Source of the DNA: Gammaproteobacteria bacterium
GTDB taxonomy: Bacteria > Pseudomonadota > Gammaproteobacteria > Arenicellales > JAANXG01
NCBI GenBank assembly: GCA_018263405.1
Contig: JAANXG010000115.1
Span: 1-29,177, forward strand
Length of the DNA: 29,177 bases
Direction: 5' to 3'
Shown here: positions 16,229 to 24,746 of the stretch, piece by piece
Layout of the letters: every line of letters begins with the position of its first letter
How positions within the stretch are numbered: the stretch's first letter is position 1
Program-made: the position numbers and the translations under genes
Notes under the pieces: generated by a model
Told to the model about the DNA's origin: nothing
Seen by the model: only the letters and a program-made list of their open reading frames with translations
Database searches by the model: none

Positions 16229-17846
16229 GACTCATTCGCGGGTTCGATTCCGATTCCGGAGGCGCGGCTTTCTCCAGCCTTAATCTGAAGTGCCCGGCGT
16301 TGCCTTCGACTACATAATCCAGCTCCCCCTCGTTGTTCTCCGCAAGTTCGCGTGCCAGGAAAAGACCCAGTCCCATACCATAATGGCTGCTGGTGAAAAA
16401 CGGTTCGAAGATTTTGTCCCGGATGTCCGCGGGCACGCCCTGACCGCGGTCGAATACATCCAGGCAAACGGCTCCGGTTCGCGGTTCCGCGAAGCATCGC
16501 AAAGTGATCGAGGGTCGTGCGGGCGGGTCTTGGGTATGCCTCAGCGCGTTGTCGCAAAGGTTTGTCAGGATCTGGTTAAGCTGGTCCGGGTCGACCCTGA
16601 CGCCGATGTCGCCGGCGTCGACGGCAAGGGCATTGTCCATCCCGGGGCCGGCATTAAAGCGTGAGCAAAAGTCTTCCAACCAGGGTCTGACTTCGAGGTC
16701 GACACGGTGTACGGAGCCGGGTTTACCGAGCTGCAAGACGGACTTGACGATCGTGTTAATTCGATTGGTATGGTTTTCGATAATCTGCGTGAGCTTCTTG
16801 TTTTGCCCGGTCAAGTCCCCGGATTCGGCCAGTAGCTCCCCTGCATGGCTGATGGCCTCCAGGGGATTGAGTATCTCGTGGGCAAGGGACGCTGTGAGCC
16901 GCCCCAGTGCGGCGAGTTTCAGATTTCTGGCTTCCCTTTCCGTCTGGGTAAGATCCTCGAGAAACAATGCAATTTCGCCTTCCTGCTCGTCGACGCGAAC
17001 CCCTTGAACCCGAATGCTGGTTACGGGGGAGCGGTAGTCCAAGCCAAAGGTGTCGTTCCCCGCGGCCGCAGTCAGCGATTGCTCGATGAAATCCTTGGGC
17101 AGGGGATCCGTTTGCGCCGGCAAATCGAGCATCCACCGGGCCTGATCGTTTGCCAGCCTGCAGTGCTGGTCTTTGCCGAGCACGACTATGCCGACGGTCG
17201 ACTTGGAGACGATGGCGTCGTTCAGGCGATCGAGCCGTGCGGCGGTGGCTTCCCGGACCTGGATGGCGGCTTCCACAACGTGGAATCGCCGGGCAAGCCA
17301 GGCAACGATTCCTCCCGTGCTGAAATAACCGATACCCAATAGCCCGACTAGAACAAAACTGTTGTGCGGTTCCGCGATGGGTGACAACAGAACGTCGAGG
17401 GTTTGCTGGGCCAATGCCAGCAGTGTCGCGAATGCAGCGAAAAACAGGCTCATGCGTCCGGACAGCACGACCCCTCCGGCCGCCACCGAAGCCATGAGCA
17501 GAAGGTTTAGCCCGCTGTCCACACCGCCGCTGGCATGCGACAAAGCCGTAATTAAAACGGCATCGAGGGAAAACTGGAGGTAAGCCTGAAGACGAAACGG
17601 GGGCCGGCTTGCCGTGATGGTAATCAGGCTCACCACGGCAACGAATAACAAGCCGGAACCGGCGGCCAGAAACAACGTCGGTTGGTCGCGACCGAGGGGG
17701 GCCATGTCCGAGTCGGAGATCGCCAGCGTCACGATGCCGGTGGCAACGAGAAGCCGGTACAAATTGAAATAATAAAGCGCCCGCCAATAGGATTGGCCGC
17801 CCTGAAGATCCGTGACGGATACGCTGTTGAGGTTGGATTGAGGCAT
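16221..17846 (-). CDS. pilS: Membrane sensor histidine kinase PilS
   Basis: PilS senses pilin levels in the membrane and controls phosphorylation of PilR. The 541-residue product has about six hydrophobic helices in residues 25-185. A PAS-like segment follows (around 205-300: AIVSKSTVGIVVLGKDQHCRLAN). The HisKA domain holds the phospho-acceptor H323 in the sequence LAHEILNPLEAI, where most relatives have HEIRNPL. The HATPase domain shows the N box (NLCDNALRH), G1 (DRGQGVP), F box (IFEPFFTS) and G2 (GMGLGLFLA). It overlaps pilR by 8 nt, so kinase and regulator are translated together. Confidence 0.95.
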   Translation of the reverse strand: MPQSNLNSVSVTDLQGGQSYWRALYYFNLYRLLVATGIVTLAISDSDMAPLGRDQPTLFLAAGSGLLFVAVVSLITITASRPPFRLQAYLQFSLDAVLITALSHASGGVDSGLNLLLMASVAAGGVVLSGRMSLFFAAFATLLALAQQTLDVLLSPIAEPHNSFVLVGLLGIGYFSTGGIVAWLARRFHVVEAAIQVREATAARLDRLNDAIVSKSTVGIVVLGKDQHCRLANDQARWMLDLPAQTDPLPKDFIEQSLTAAAGNDTFGLDYRSPVTSIRVQGVRVDEQEGEIALFLEDLTQTEREARNLKLAALGRLTASLAHEILNPLEAISHAGELLAESGDLTGQNKKLTQIIENHTNRINTIVKSVLQLGKPGSVHRVDLEVRPWLEDFCSRFNAGPGMDNALAVDAGDIGVRVDPDQLNQILTNLCDNALRHTQDPPARPSITLRCFAEPRTGAVCLDVFDRGQGVPADIRDKIFEPFFTSSHYGMGLGLFLARELAENNEGELDYVVEGNAGHFRLRLEKAAPPESESNPRMSHG

Positions 17847-17874
17847 GGATTGGCTTTATCGAATCGCGCCGATT

Positions 17875-19428
17875 CTACCGCTTTATCTTGAATAAATATG
17901 CCTGCTGTAATCCCCGGCTGTCATAGGCAATGTCGACCAGTGTCAAGCGCTTGCGGTCGACACTCTCCAACGGGTATTTGGCTTTAAACTCTCCCACGAG
18001 ATTCATTACAAACAAGTACTCGCAACTCGTTAAATTTTCCATGGACGGGTCCGGGGGCACCATAATGGCGAGCCTGTCGGCATACAGTATTGCCGATACC
18101 GGGTGCACGGCATACATGCATTCATGCATACGCATGTGGTTTTGTGTTCTTTTTAGCAGTTCAATCACGGTTTTCTTTGTCTCGACATTACGCTGGGCGC
18201 CGTCGATGTCCGCAGTGTTCAGCCAGGTACGCGTATGCCGGAAATCTTCGGGAATATGCCCGGGAAGCGGTGCAACGTATCTTTCGATAATAGACAGTGC
18301 TTTGGGGTATATCAGCACAAGAATTGCGAAAACGATCACAATATGCGCCCATGAAGTCAGTCGTTTCGATGCTACCGAGAGAACAATACGGGCTCCGATA
18401 AATCCGTAAACCAGCATCAATGGAATCAGCGGATAGATCAAGCGTGGTATATGGAATGGATGCGGCCATACAATAACAAGCAGGAGGTAAACGATCAGGT
18501 AATGGGCGTCGACGCATTTGCGCGCCGTTCGTTCGATCGCGCCCACCACACCCAGTGCAAGCAGCGCAAATGACAGAGTTTGAACTATCCAGGGCGAGCC
18601 GGGGGTTATCGCGAGCTGCTTTGGCCATGCCTGTAACATCAAGAGTGCGTTGCGGGGGATGTCGTTCGTCAGCAGCCGCGCGATACCTTGCGGTTCCAGA
18701 TATCGGTAAAGATCCTCGGTGTAGTTGCCCGAATAGCCGCTGATTTCCTTGATTGCCAACCATGCGATCGGCAAGCAGGCAACAACGGAGATGTACAGGG
18801 ACTTGTTATTGATTCTATTGCCATACAGATAGAGGACAAATGCTCCAAACAAGGCCACGCCGATAGTCCGGGTCAGTATGCAAAGGCTGATAACGAAGGC
18901 CGCCGCAAGCAGTACTTCTCGCCGGCGTTGCTCCGACTCCGATGCCCGGTGTAGAAGCACAAACGCGGTGAATACCAGAGCGAGGTATAAAAACTCGGAC
19001 CGGATCTCGAGCACGAAAAACAGCGACTCCGGCAGCAGTACATAGGAAAGCAGGCTCGCCGCGGCGAGATGGGCGGCGTGCAGCGTCGTACGCGCCCAGA
19101 CGAAAAACGCAAGGGACGAGAGGACGAAGCACGCTGCGGTCACAAGGTGGGCAACCGGCATACTCCGTGAGCCGCCGCCGAGCAATCCGATCAGTACCGG
19201 GAAAGCGGGCGGAAAGCGAGAGCGACTCGCAATGAAGTGTTCGACCAAAACGTTGCCTTCGCGGTAAGGCGAAAAAAAGTCCGCCAGCATCAAGTACATG
19301 CCGTCGTCCGTCAAAAAACCGGATGTGTCCGTGTGCCAGGCATATCCCGGCAATAAGACGATCAACAGGAGTATGACGAGTGCGGGCAGGCGGTTGCCGG
19401 GCTCGTTGATGAGTTTGAACGGATTCAT
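17875..19428 (-). CDS. Polytopic membrane protein, likely GT-C glycosyltransferase (PMT/ArnT-like)
   Basis: A 517-residue protein with about ten hydrophobic helices in residues 14-390, then a soluble tail of about 130 residues. After the first helix it reads TSGFLTDDGMYLMLADFFSPY. The acidic pair D41-D42 in the first periplasmic loop, followed by FPPAFPVLIGLL (a P..P motif), is typical of GT39/GT83-like GT-C enzymes that use polyprenyl-phosphate sugars. No closer family could be recognised. It lies 28 nt upstream of pilS and 54 nt downstream of comF. Its placement beside the pil regulators and the second GT-C gene by pilA raises the possibility that it also acts in surface glycosylation, which is inference only. 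Codon use appears more A+T-rich than in comF and pilS. Confidence 0.6.
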   Translation of the reverse strand: MNPFKLINEPGNRLPALVILLLIVLLPGYAWHTDTSGFLTDDGMYLMLADFFSPYREGNVLVEHFIASRSRFPPAFPVLIGLLGGGSRSMPVAHLVTAACFVLSSLAFFVWARTTLHAAHLAAASLLSYVLLPESLFFVLEIRSEFLYLALVFTAFVLLHRASESEQRRREVLLAAAFVISLCILTRTIGVALFGAFVLYLYGNRINNKSLYISVVACLPIAWLAIKEISGYSGNYTEDLYRYLEPQGIARLLTNDIPRNALLMLQAWPKQLAITPGSPWIVQTLSFALLALGVVGAIERTARKCVDAHYLIVYLLLVIVWPHPFHIPRLIYPLIPLMLVYGFIGARIVLSVASKRLTSWAHIVIVFAILVLIYPKALSIIERYVAPLPGHIPEDFRHTRTWLNTADIDGAQRNVETKKTVIELLKRTQNHMRMHECMYAVHPVSAILYADRLAIMVPPDPSMENLTSCEYLFVMNLVGEFKAKYPLESVDRKRLTLVDIAYDSRGLQQAYLFKIKR

Positions 19429-19482
19429 GCCGGGTGCGTCGTAAGGAACATTGAATTCTGTGAAGTTATTTTTGCGCGAGCC

Positions 19483-20232
19483 CTAAACCTTGGTGATTGC
19501 CCATACCGTGACATGCTCCACGCCGGCGCTGCGTAGACAGCGCGCCACTTCGCGGACCGTGGAGCCGCTGGTAATGACGTCGTCCACAATCGCGACGCTG
19601 CCGGGCATCCGAACGTGCGTCGCGGCAAAAGCGCGGCGCATATTCCGACGGCGCTGCCTCGGCATCAACCCTACCTGGGGTGTGGTGTCAACGCGCCGCT
19701 CGACCAAGCTTAGATCAATCGGGATACCGAGTTTTAGTGAAATCGGCCGCGCGATCTCCACGGATTGGTTGAAGCCGCGCCGAAATCGCCGTTTCCAGTG
19801 GAGCGGAACCGGGACCAGGGCGTCGGGTAGACCGGGTGCCCTGTTTTCCAGCTCCCGGGTAAGCAGGTAGCCCAGATCGCGCCCACAGGCAAGCTTGCGG
19901 TGATACTTGAGCGTGCGAATATCGTCGCTGACCGGCGGTGCGTATAGGAATGGCGCGATGGTCTGGAAAATGGGCGGCGGATCTTGCCGGCATCGGCCGC
20001 AAACGCCGCCGCCGGTGAACGGTACGCCGCAGAGGCGGCACTGTTGCTCGTGGCGGGGCAAGCCGGCCGCGCAATCCAGGCAGTATCCACCTTCGTCGCA
20101 TGGAACCCCGCAGCACCGGCAGTGGTCCGGCAACAGCAGGTCAATGATCCGTTGGACCGCCCCTCGACGGATTTTCTGCCTAGAATTTACACACCTGTCA
20201 AACCATGGCATCCTTTTGCGTTGACAACCCAT
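19483..20232 (-). CDS. comF: ComF family phosphoribosyltransferase-like protein
   Basis: ComF proteins are needed for DNA uptake in naturally competent bacteria; in many others the role is unclear. The product has about 249 residues. The N-terminus carries two zinc-ribbon-like Cys clusters (LLLPDHCRCCGVPC, GYCLDC, CRLCGVPF, CGRC). Then come LKYHRKL, VPVPLHWKRRFRRGFNQ and the PRPP-binding loop VAIVDDVITSGST, all ComF signatures. The first ATG is at 20232; a second at 20211 would remove seven residues and is as likely. The gene is divergent from bioB, an arrangement common in gammaproteobacteria, and both starts fall in or beside the candidate BirA operator. The presence of type IV pili nearby would fit natural transformation. 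Confidence 0.93.
   Translation of the reverse strand: MGCQRKRMPWFDRCVNSRQKIRRGAVQRIIDLLLPDHCRCCGVPCDEGGYCLDCAAGLPRHEQQCRLCGVPFTGGGVCGRCRQDPPPIFQTIAPFLYAPPVSDDIRTLKYHRKLACGRDLGYLLTRELENRAPGLPDALVPVPLHWKRRFRRGFNQSVEIARPISLKLGIPIDLSLVERRVDTTPQVGLMPRQRRRNMRRAFAATHVRMPGSVAIVDDVITSGSTVREVARCLRSAGVEHVTVWAITKV
20196..20227. promoter_or_regulatory. Candidate BirA operator upstream of bioB
   Basis: TGTCAAACC-N14-CGTTGACAA matches the proteobacterial BirA consensus TTGTAAACC-N14-GGTTTACAA at 13 of 18 positions with exact N14 spacing. A -10-like TAGAAT lies at 20181-20186, which would put the transcription start at the left edge of the site. It lies 25 nt before the preferred bioB start. The 20205 ATG falls inside the spacer, which argues against that ATG as the start. 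Confidence 0.42.
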
Positions 20233-20252
20233 ACCAACAATCCCTATTTCCT

Positions 20253-21257
20253 ATGGCCCATATTTCGCCTGTCACTGACGAGGATAAGCATACCCCAGCC
20301 GGCTGTGAGTGGACAGCCGAAAAGGTGATGGAATTGTTCGAACTGCCGTTCGGCGACCTGCTGTTCCAGGCCCAGTCCACCCATCGCCGCTTTTTCGATC
20401 CGAACCGCGTTCAGTTGAGCACCTTGTTGAATATCAAAACCGGAGCGTGCCCGGAGGACTGTGCCTACTGCCCGCAGAGCGCCCGCTACCGGACGGAGTT
20501 GGAGACGGAAACGCTTATGCCCGCCGGGGAGATCGTGGAGGCGGCCAAAATTGCCCGGGAAAACGGAGCCACCCGCTTCTGCATGGGAGCCGCCTGGCGC
20601 AACCCCAAGGACCGCGACCTTATGGAAGTGTCCGAAGCCGTGGCCCGGGTCAAGGCGCTGGGGCTGGAAACCTGCGCGACGCTGGGCATGTTGACCGCCG
20701 AACAGGCCGGCACCCTGGCCGGCGCGGGGCTGGATTACTATAACCACAACCTGGATACCTCGGAAGAATTCTATGGCGAGATCGTTACGACCCGCACGTA
20801 CCAGGATCGACTCGATACGCTGGACCATGTACGCGACGCGGGGATCAATGTCTGCTGCGGTGGTATCGTGGGTATGGGCGAGAGCCGCCTCGACCGCGCG
20901 GGGTTGATCGCAAGCCTTGCCGGTCTGCCCAAACCTCCGGAAAGCGTGCCTATCAATATGCTTGTCCAGGTGCCCGGGACTCCCTTGTACGGCCGACCCG
21001 AGATCGATCCCTTCGAATTCGTGCGCACGATCGCCGTGGCGCGGATCGCCATGCCGGGATCCTACGTACGCCTCTCCGCAGGCCGGGAAAACATGAATGA
21101 CGAACTGCAGGCGTTGTGTTTTCTGGCGGGAGCCAACTCGGTTTTTTATGGCGACAAGCTGCTGACTACCGGCAACGCCACGGTAGACCATGACCGGGAG
21201 TTGTTCGCCCGTTTGGGGATCGCGGCGGACGGCGACGGGCAAACCGCCGCGGATTGA
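20253..21257 (+). CDS. bioB: Biotin synthase BioB
   Basis: BioB is the radical SAM enzyme that inserts sulfur into dethiobiotin, the last step of biotin synthesis. The 334-residue product shows the radical SAM cluster motif with C66, C70 and C73 (GACPEDCAYCPQ). Later motifs are MGAAWRNPKDRD, YYNHNLDTS, CCGGIVGMGE and SAGRENM, which line the [2Fe-2S] cluster and substrate pocket. The start at 20253 gives a normal N-terminus; an earlier in-frame ATG at 20205 would add 16 residues and lies in the presumed operator. No clear ribosome site precedes either. It is the first gene of bioB-F-H-C-D. Confidence 0.97.
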   Translation: MAHISPVTDEDKHTPAGCEWTAEKVMELFELPFGDLLFQAQSTHRRFFDPNRVQLSTLLNIKTGACPEDCAYCPQSARYRTELETETLMPAGEIVEAAKIARENGATRFCMGAAWRNPKDRDLMEVSEAVARVKALGLETCATLGMLTAEQAGTLAGAGLDYYNHNLDTSEEFYGEIVTTRTYQDRLDTLDHVRDAGINVCCGGIVGMGESRLDRAGLIASLAGLPKPPESVPINMLVQVPGTPLYGRPEIDPFEFVRTIAVARIAMPGSYVRLSAGRENMNDELQALCFLAGANSVFYGDKLLTTGNATVDHDRELFARLGIAADGDGQTAAD

Positions 21258-22426
21258 GATTTTTGAACGAGCCGCTGGACCACTACCAACGGGAACTCGA
21301 CGCTCTGCAGGAGCGCTGTTTGTTTCGAACCCGGTTGACCTTCGACGGGCCCCAGTCGAGTCGCCTCGGTTACGAAGGGCGCGAGCTGCTGAATTTTTGC
21401 AGCAATGACTACCTCGGGCTCGCCGACCATCCGCGCGTCGTCCGGGCCATGCAGCGCGGCGCGGCGCGGTTCGGTGTGGGTGCCGGCGCGTCGCACTTGG
21501 TCAACGGTCATCGCACCGCCCACGCCGCGCTGGAGGAGGCGTTGTCCGAGTTTGTCGGCGCCGAACGCGCGCTGACGTTTTCGACGGGCTATATGGCTAA
21601 CCTAGCCTTGGCCCAGGTGTTCGCGGGGCGGGGCGATCTCGTACTCGAAGACAAACTCAATCATGCTTCGCTCGTCGATGCAGGTTTACTGGCGCGCGCG
21701 GATTTTCGCCGCTACGCCCATACGGATGTCCGCCACGCGCGCCGTATCCTGAACGAAAGAGACAGCGGGCGGACGCTGCTCATGAGTGACGCGGTTTTCA
21801 GCATGGATGGCGACATCGTGCCGCTCGACGCGCTCATGGAGGTCGCTGACGAGCACGAAGCGTTGGCGGTGTTCGACGATGCACACGGGTTCGGTGTGCT
21901 GGGTCCGAACGGCCGGGGAACGCTCGCGCGGTTCGGTACAGTGCCGAAAGGCCGTACCCTGATGATGGGTACGCTGGGCAAGGCATTGGGCACTTTCGGC
22001 GCGTTCGTCGCCGGGAACGCCGTGTTGATCGATTCGCTGATCCAGAGGGCGCGTACCTATATGTATTCCACCGCCATGCCACCTGCAATCGCCGAGGCCA
22101 CGAGAACGGCGTTGGAAATTGCCGGCCGGGAGGATTGGCGTCGCGACAAGCTCCGCGCTCTAATTGGCCGCTTCCGGAGCGGCGCGAAGGATCTGGGTTT
22201 ACAGTTGATCGAATCCGAAACGCCGATCCAGCCGGTGATTGTGGGTGAGTCGGGCCGTGCCCTGAAAACGAGTCGCTTATTGATGGAGTCGGGGATTCTG
22301 GTGGTGGCGATCAGGCCACCGACGGTGCCCGACGGTACGGCCCGATTGCGTGTCGCACTGTCCGCCGAGCACACGGAAGCGGATGTCGATCGCTTGCTGG
22401 AGGCGATGGGCGCCGCGAGCCCTTAG
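21254..22426 (+). CDS. bioF: 8-amino-7-oxononanoate synthase BioF
   Basis: BioF condenses pimeloyl-ACP (or -CoA) with alanine, using PLP, to give KAPA. The 390-residue protein has the alpha-oxoamine synthase signatures: NFCSNDYLGLADHP (47-60), GVGAGASHLVNGH (74-86), DDAHGFGVLG (208-217) and the PLP lysine K243 in MGTLGKALGTFGA. The start is unusual: TTG at 21254 overlaps the bioB stop, and a second TTG nine bases on (21263) would give MNEPLDHYQ. No ATG is available in this region, so translation probably depends on coupling to bioB. The bioH start lies 6 nt after its stop. Confidence 0.95.
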   Translation: MRFLNEPLDHYQRELDALQERCLFRTRLTFDGPQSSRLGYEGRELLNFCSNDYLGLADHPRVVRAMQRGAARFGVGAGASHLVNGHRTAHAALEEALSEFVGAERALTFSTGYMANLALAQVFAGRGDLVLEDKLNHASLVDAGLLARADFRRYAHTDVRHARRILNERDSGRTLLMSDAVFSMDGDIVPLDALMEVADEHEALAVFDDAHGFGVLGPNGRGTLARFGTVPKGRTLMMGTLGKALGTFGAFVAGNAVLIDSLIQRARTYMYSTAMPPAIAEATRTALEIAGREDWRRDKLRALIGRFRSGAKDLGLQLIESETPIQPVIVGESGRALKTSRLLMESGILVVAIRPPTVPDGTARLRVALSAEHTEADVDRLLEAMGAASP

Positions 22427-22432
22427 CCACCG

Positions 22433-23185
22433 ATGGGACAAGACCTCGTGTTGCTGCATGGCTGGGCCATGACCCGGCGGGTCTGGGAGCCGGTGATGCC
22501 CGGACTTGCGGGCACCTATCGAGTTCACAACCTTAGTCTGCCGGGTTACGGGGGAGTGCACGCCCGGAAAGCCGAGCGTTATAAAACCATGGGCGCCGGG
22601 GAGATTCTCGACCAATGGAGCGACGAATGTTTGGCCGCCGTTCCCGCCGGGGCGATATGGATCGGCTGGTCGCTGGGGGCCATGATCGTCATGAATGCCG
22701 TGTTGCACGCGGCTGGTACCATCCAGGCCGCGATACTGGTGTCGGCGACGCCGAAATTCACCCGAGACGAGGGCTGGGATGCCGGTGCCGAGCGCTGCGT
22801 GATGCGTCAAATTCTTGACGGAATTAGAACGGATGATCGTAAGGTTTTACAGCGATTCGTTTTACTGCAAGCGGGCGCCTCCGACGATGCGCGCCGGCTG
22901 GCGCGGGTACTGTCAACCTGCATCGTGGGCAGCGATACCCGAATCGCGGCGCTGGAGGCCGGCCTTCGGGTCCTGGAGCAGGTGGATTTGCGGTTCGAGT
23001 TGTCGAGACTGGACGTTCCGGTACGCGTGATTCACGGCGCCGAGGATCGTATCACCCCTTTGGCGGCGGGCGCCTACGTGGCCGATCGCGTGCCAAGCGG
23101 TGACTTGTGGCAATTCGATACCGGCCACGCACCGTTTATAACCCGGCCCGAGTTGTTCGTCCGGGCGGCGTGCGGATGGACATAA
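22433..23185 (+). CDS. bioH: Pimeloyl-ACP methyl ester carboxylesterase BioH
   Basis: BioH is an alpha/beta hydrolase that removes the methyl group from pimeloyl-ACP methyl ester, ending the BioC-started chain extension. The 250-residue protein has LLHGWAMTRRVW at 7-18 (the oxyanion region). The nucleophile elbow is GWSLGA with S80, and the presumed triad is completed by D205 (HGAEDRI) and H232 (DTGHAPF). These positions are close to those in E. coli BioH. The gene starts 6 nt after bioF and overlaps bioC by 10 nt, so the two partners BioH and BioC are tightly linked. Confidence 0.94.
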   Translation: MGQDLVLLHGWAMTRRVWEPVMPGLAGTYRVHNLSLPGYGGVHARKAERYKTMGAGEILDQWSDECLAAVPAGAIWIGWSLGAMIVMNAVLHAAGTIQAAILVSATPKFTRDEGWDAGAERCVMRQILDGIRTDDRKVLQRFVLLQAGASDDARRLARVLSTCIVGSDTRIAALEAGLRVLEQVDLRFELSRLDVPVRVIHGAEDRITPLAAGAYVADRVPSGDLWQFDTGHAPFITRPELFVRAACGWT

Positions 23186-24045
23186 ACGAGCTCGACAGGC
23201 GCCAGGTTCGCCGTGCGTTCGAACGTGCCGCCGGCAGCTACGACGAAGCCGCCGTGGTACAGCGTCGAATGGTCGACGAACTGATCGATCGGCTGGGGAC
23301 GATAAAAATCGAACCGGGACGGATATTGGATGTTGGCTGCGGCACCGGTTATGCCCGGTTATCCTTGATGCGGCGGTTCCCGCGCTCTCAATACCTCGGC
23401 AGCGACATTGCGGCCGGCATGCTGGACCAGGCGCGCCCCCGGGCCGGGCGGTCTCGGCGAAATGTTGAATGGGTCTGCGGTGATATCGAGCGGCTGCCCT
23501 TGCCCGACCGATCCGTCGATCTGGTCTTCTGCAATGCTGTCCTGCAGTGGTGCGACCCCGGGACGGCGTTTGCCGAGATGCACCGGGTGCTGCGCACCGA
23601 AGGCGTGTTGATGTTCGGCACCTTCGGTCCCGATACATTGAAGGAGTTGCGCGAGGCCTGGGCGGAAGTGGATTCAAAGCCGCATGTGCACGAGTTCCTC
23701 GACATGCATCACACGGGGGACGCCTTGCTGAACGCCGGTTTCGAGCTGCCCGTGGTGGATGTGGATCGCGTCACGGTCACGCACCGAAGCGTAATGTCGT
23801 GTCTACGGGATTTGAAAGCGATTGGAGCGAACAATGCCGCCGGCGGACGGGCTCGCGGTTTGATGCCTCGGCGCAAACTTCACGACCTGGGCAAAGCCTA
23901 CGCGGGCCGGCGGAACGAGGACGGGTTAATCGAAACCACATACGAAATCGTCTACGGCCATGCTTGGGCCGGCGAGTTCCGTCCATGCAGGGAATCCGAC
24001 GGCGCCGTGTCCGTGCCCTTATCGCAAATCGAACGCCGCCGATGA
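23176..24045 (+). CDS. bioC: Malonyl-ACP O-methyltransferase BioC
   Basis: BioC methylates the free carboxyl of malonyl-ACP so that fatty acid synthase can extend it to pimeloyl-ACP. The 289-residue product starts RRQVRRAFERAAGSYDEAA, the typical BioC N-terminus. SAM-binding motif I is ILDVGCGTGYA (50-60). LPLPDRSVDLVFCNAVLQWC and FGTFGPDTLKELREAW are BioC hallmarks. ATG at 23176 was chosen over upstream frames inside bioH because the family N-terminus begins there. The gene overlaps bioH by 10 nt and bioD by 4 nt (ATGA). Confidence 0.95.
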   Translation: MDINELDRRQVRRAFERAAGSYDEAAVVQRRMVDELIDRLGTIKIEPGRILDVGCGTGYARLSLMRRFPRSQYLGSDIAAGMLDQARPRAGRSRRNVEWVCGDIERLPLPDRSVDLVFCNAVLQWCDPGTAFAEMHRVLRTEGVLMFGTFGPDTLKELREAWAEVDSKPHVHEFLDMHHTGDALLNAGFELPVVDVDRVTVTHRSVMSCLRDLKAIGANNAAGGRARGLMPRRKLHDLGKAYAGRRNEDGLIETTYEIVYGHAWAGEFRPCRESDGAVSVPLSQIERRR

Positions 24046-24746
24046 CCCGCGCCGTGTTTATCACCGGTACCGATACGGGGATCGGCAAGACGGTAATTGC
24101 CCGCTTGATCGTGGCCGCCCTGGTACAAGGCGGAGAGTTGGTGGCAGTGATGAAACCGGTTGCCTCCGGCTGCGAGCGGACAGACGATGGACTTAAAAAC
24201 GCCGACGCTCTCGCATTGATGTCCGCGTCCAACGTCAAGGCGCCGTACGATCTGGTGAATCCCTACGCGCTGGCGGCGCCCGTGTCCCCGCACCTTGCCG
24301 CGGCGGAGGCGGGGGTCGAAATCGATCCGGGGCGGGTACGAGCCTGCTTCGATACGCTTACCGGTCGGGCGGCAAGGATCGTTGTGGAAGGTGTTGGAGG
24401 CTGGTATGTCCCCTTGTCCCCGCACGCCACGGTGGCGGATTTGGTGTTGGCATTGGACCTGCCGGTAATCTTGGTGGTGGGGATGCGGCTTGGTTGCCTG
24501 AATCATGCTCTGCTCACCGAGCAGGCGATTCATACGAGTGGCGCCCGCCTGCTCGGCTGGGTGGCCAACTGCGCGGAGCCCGATGAGTTCGGGTTGGAGC
24601 CATGTATCGACACGCTGGAAAAGCGCATGCAAGCGCCCTTGATCGGAGTCGTTCCGAGAATCGAAAGCTCCACCGTGACATCGACCTTGGAGTATATCGG
24701 CCGGAATTTGTCTCGGCGTGTTTTTTCGAGCGAATCTGAAATATAA
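24042..24746 (+). CDS. bioD: Dethiobiotin synthetase BioD
   Basis: BioD closes the ureido ring of dethiobiotin from DAPA, CO2 and ATP. The 234-residue protein has the P-loop GTDTGIGKT (9-17), the substrate lysine segment KPVASGC (K38) and VEGVGGWYVPL, which matches the family's EGAGGxxVPL. VVGMRLGCLNHALLT is also typical. ATG at 24042 overlaps the bioC stop. A longer open frame through bioC is out of register with any BioD homology. It is the last gene of the cluster; bioA, needed between BioF and BioD, is not in the window. No terminator is evident before the MITE that begins 112 nt downstream. Confidence 0.96.
   Translation: MTRAVFITGTDTGIGKTVIARLIVAALVQGGELVAVMKPVASGCERTDDGLKNADALALMSASNVKAPYDLVNPYALAAPVSPHLAAAEAGVEIDPGRVRACFDTLTGRAARIVVEGVGGWYVPLSPHATVADLVLALDLPVILVVGMRLGCLNHALLTEQAIHTSGARLLGWVANCAEPDEFGLEPCIDTLEKRMQAPLIGVVPRIESSTVTSTLEYIGRNLSRRVFSSESEI

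Noticed and set aside
20205..20252. ATG at 20205 as the bioB start
   Set aside because: It adds 16 residues not typical of BioB, has no ribosome site, and lies within the candidate operator.
23547..24746. A 399-codon open frame covering bioC and bioD
   Set aside because: Only the part from 24042 matches BioD; the upstream portion is an out-of-frame reading of bioC.
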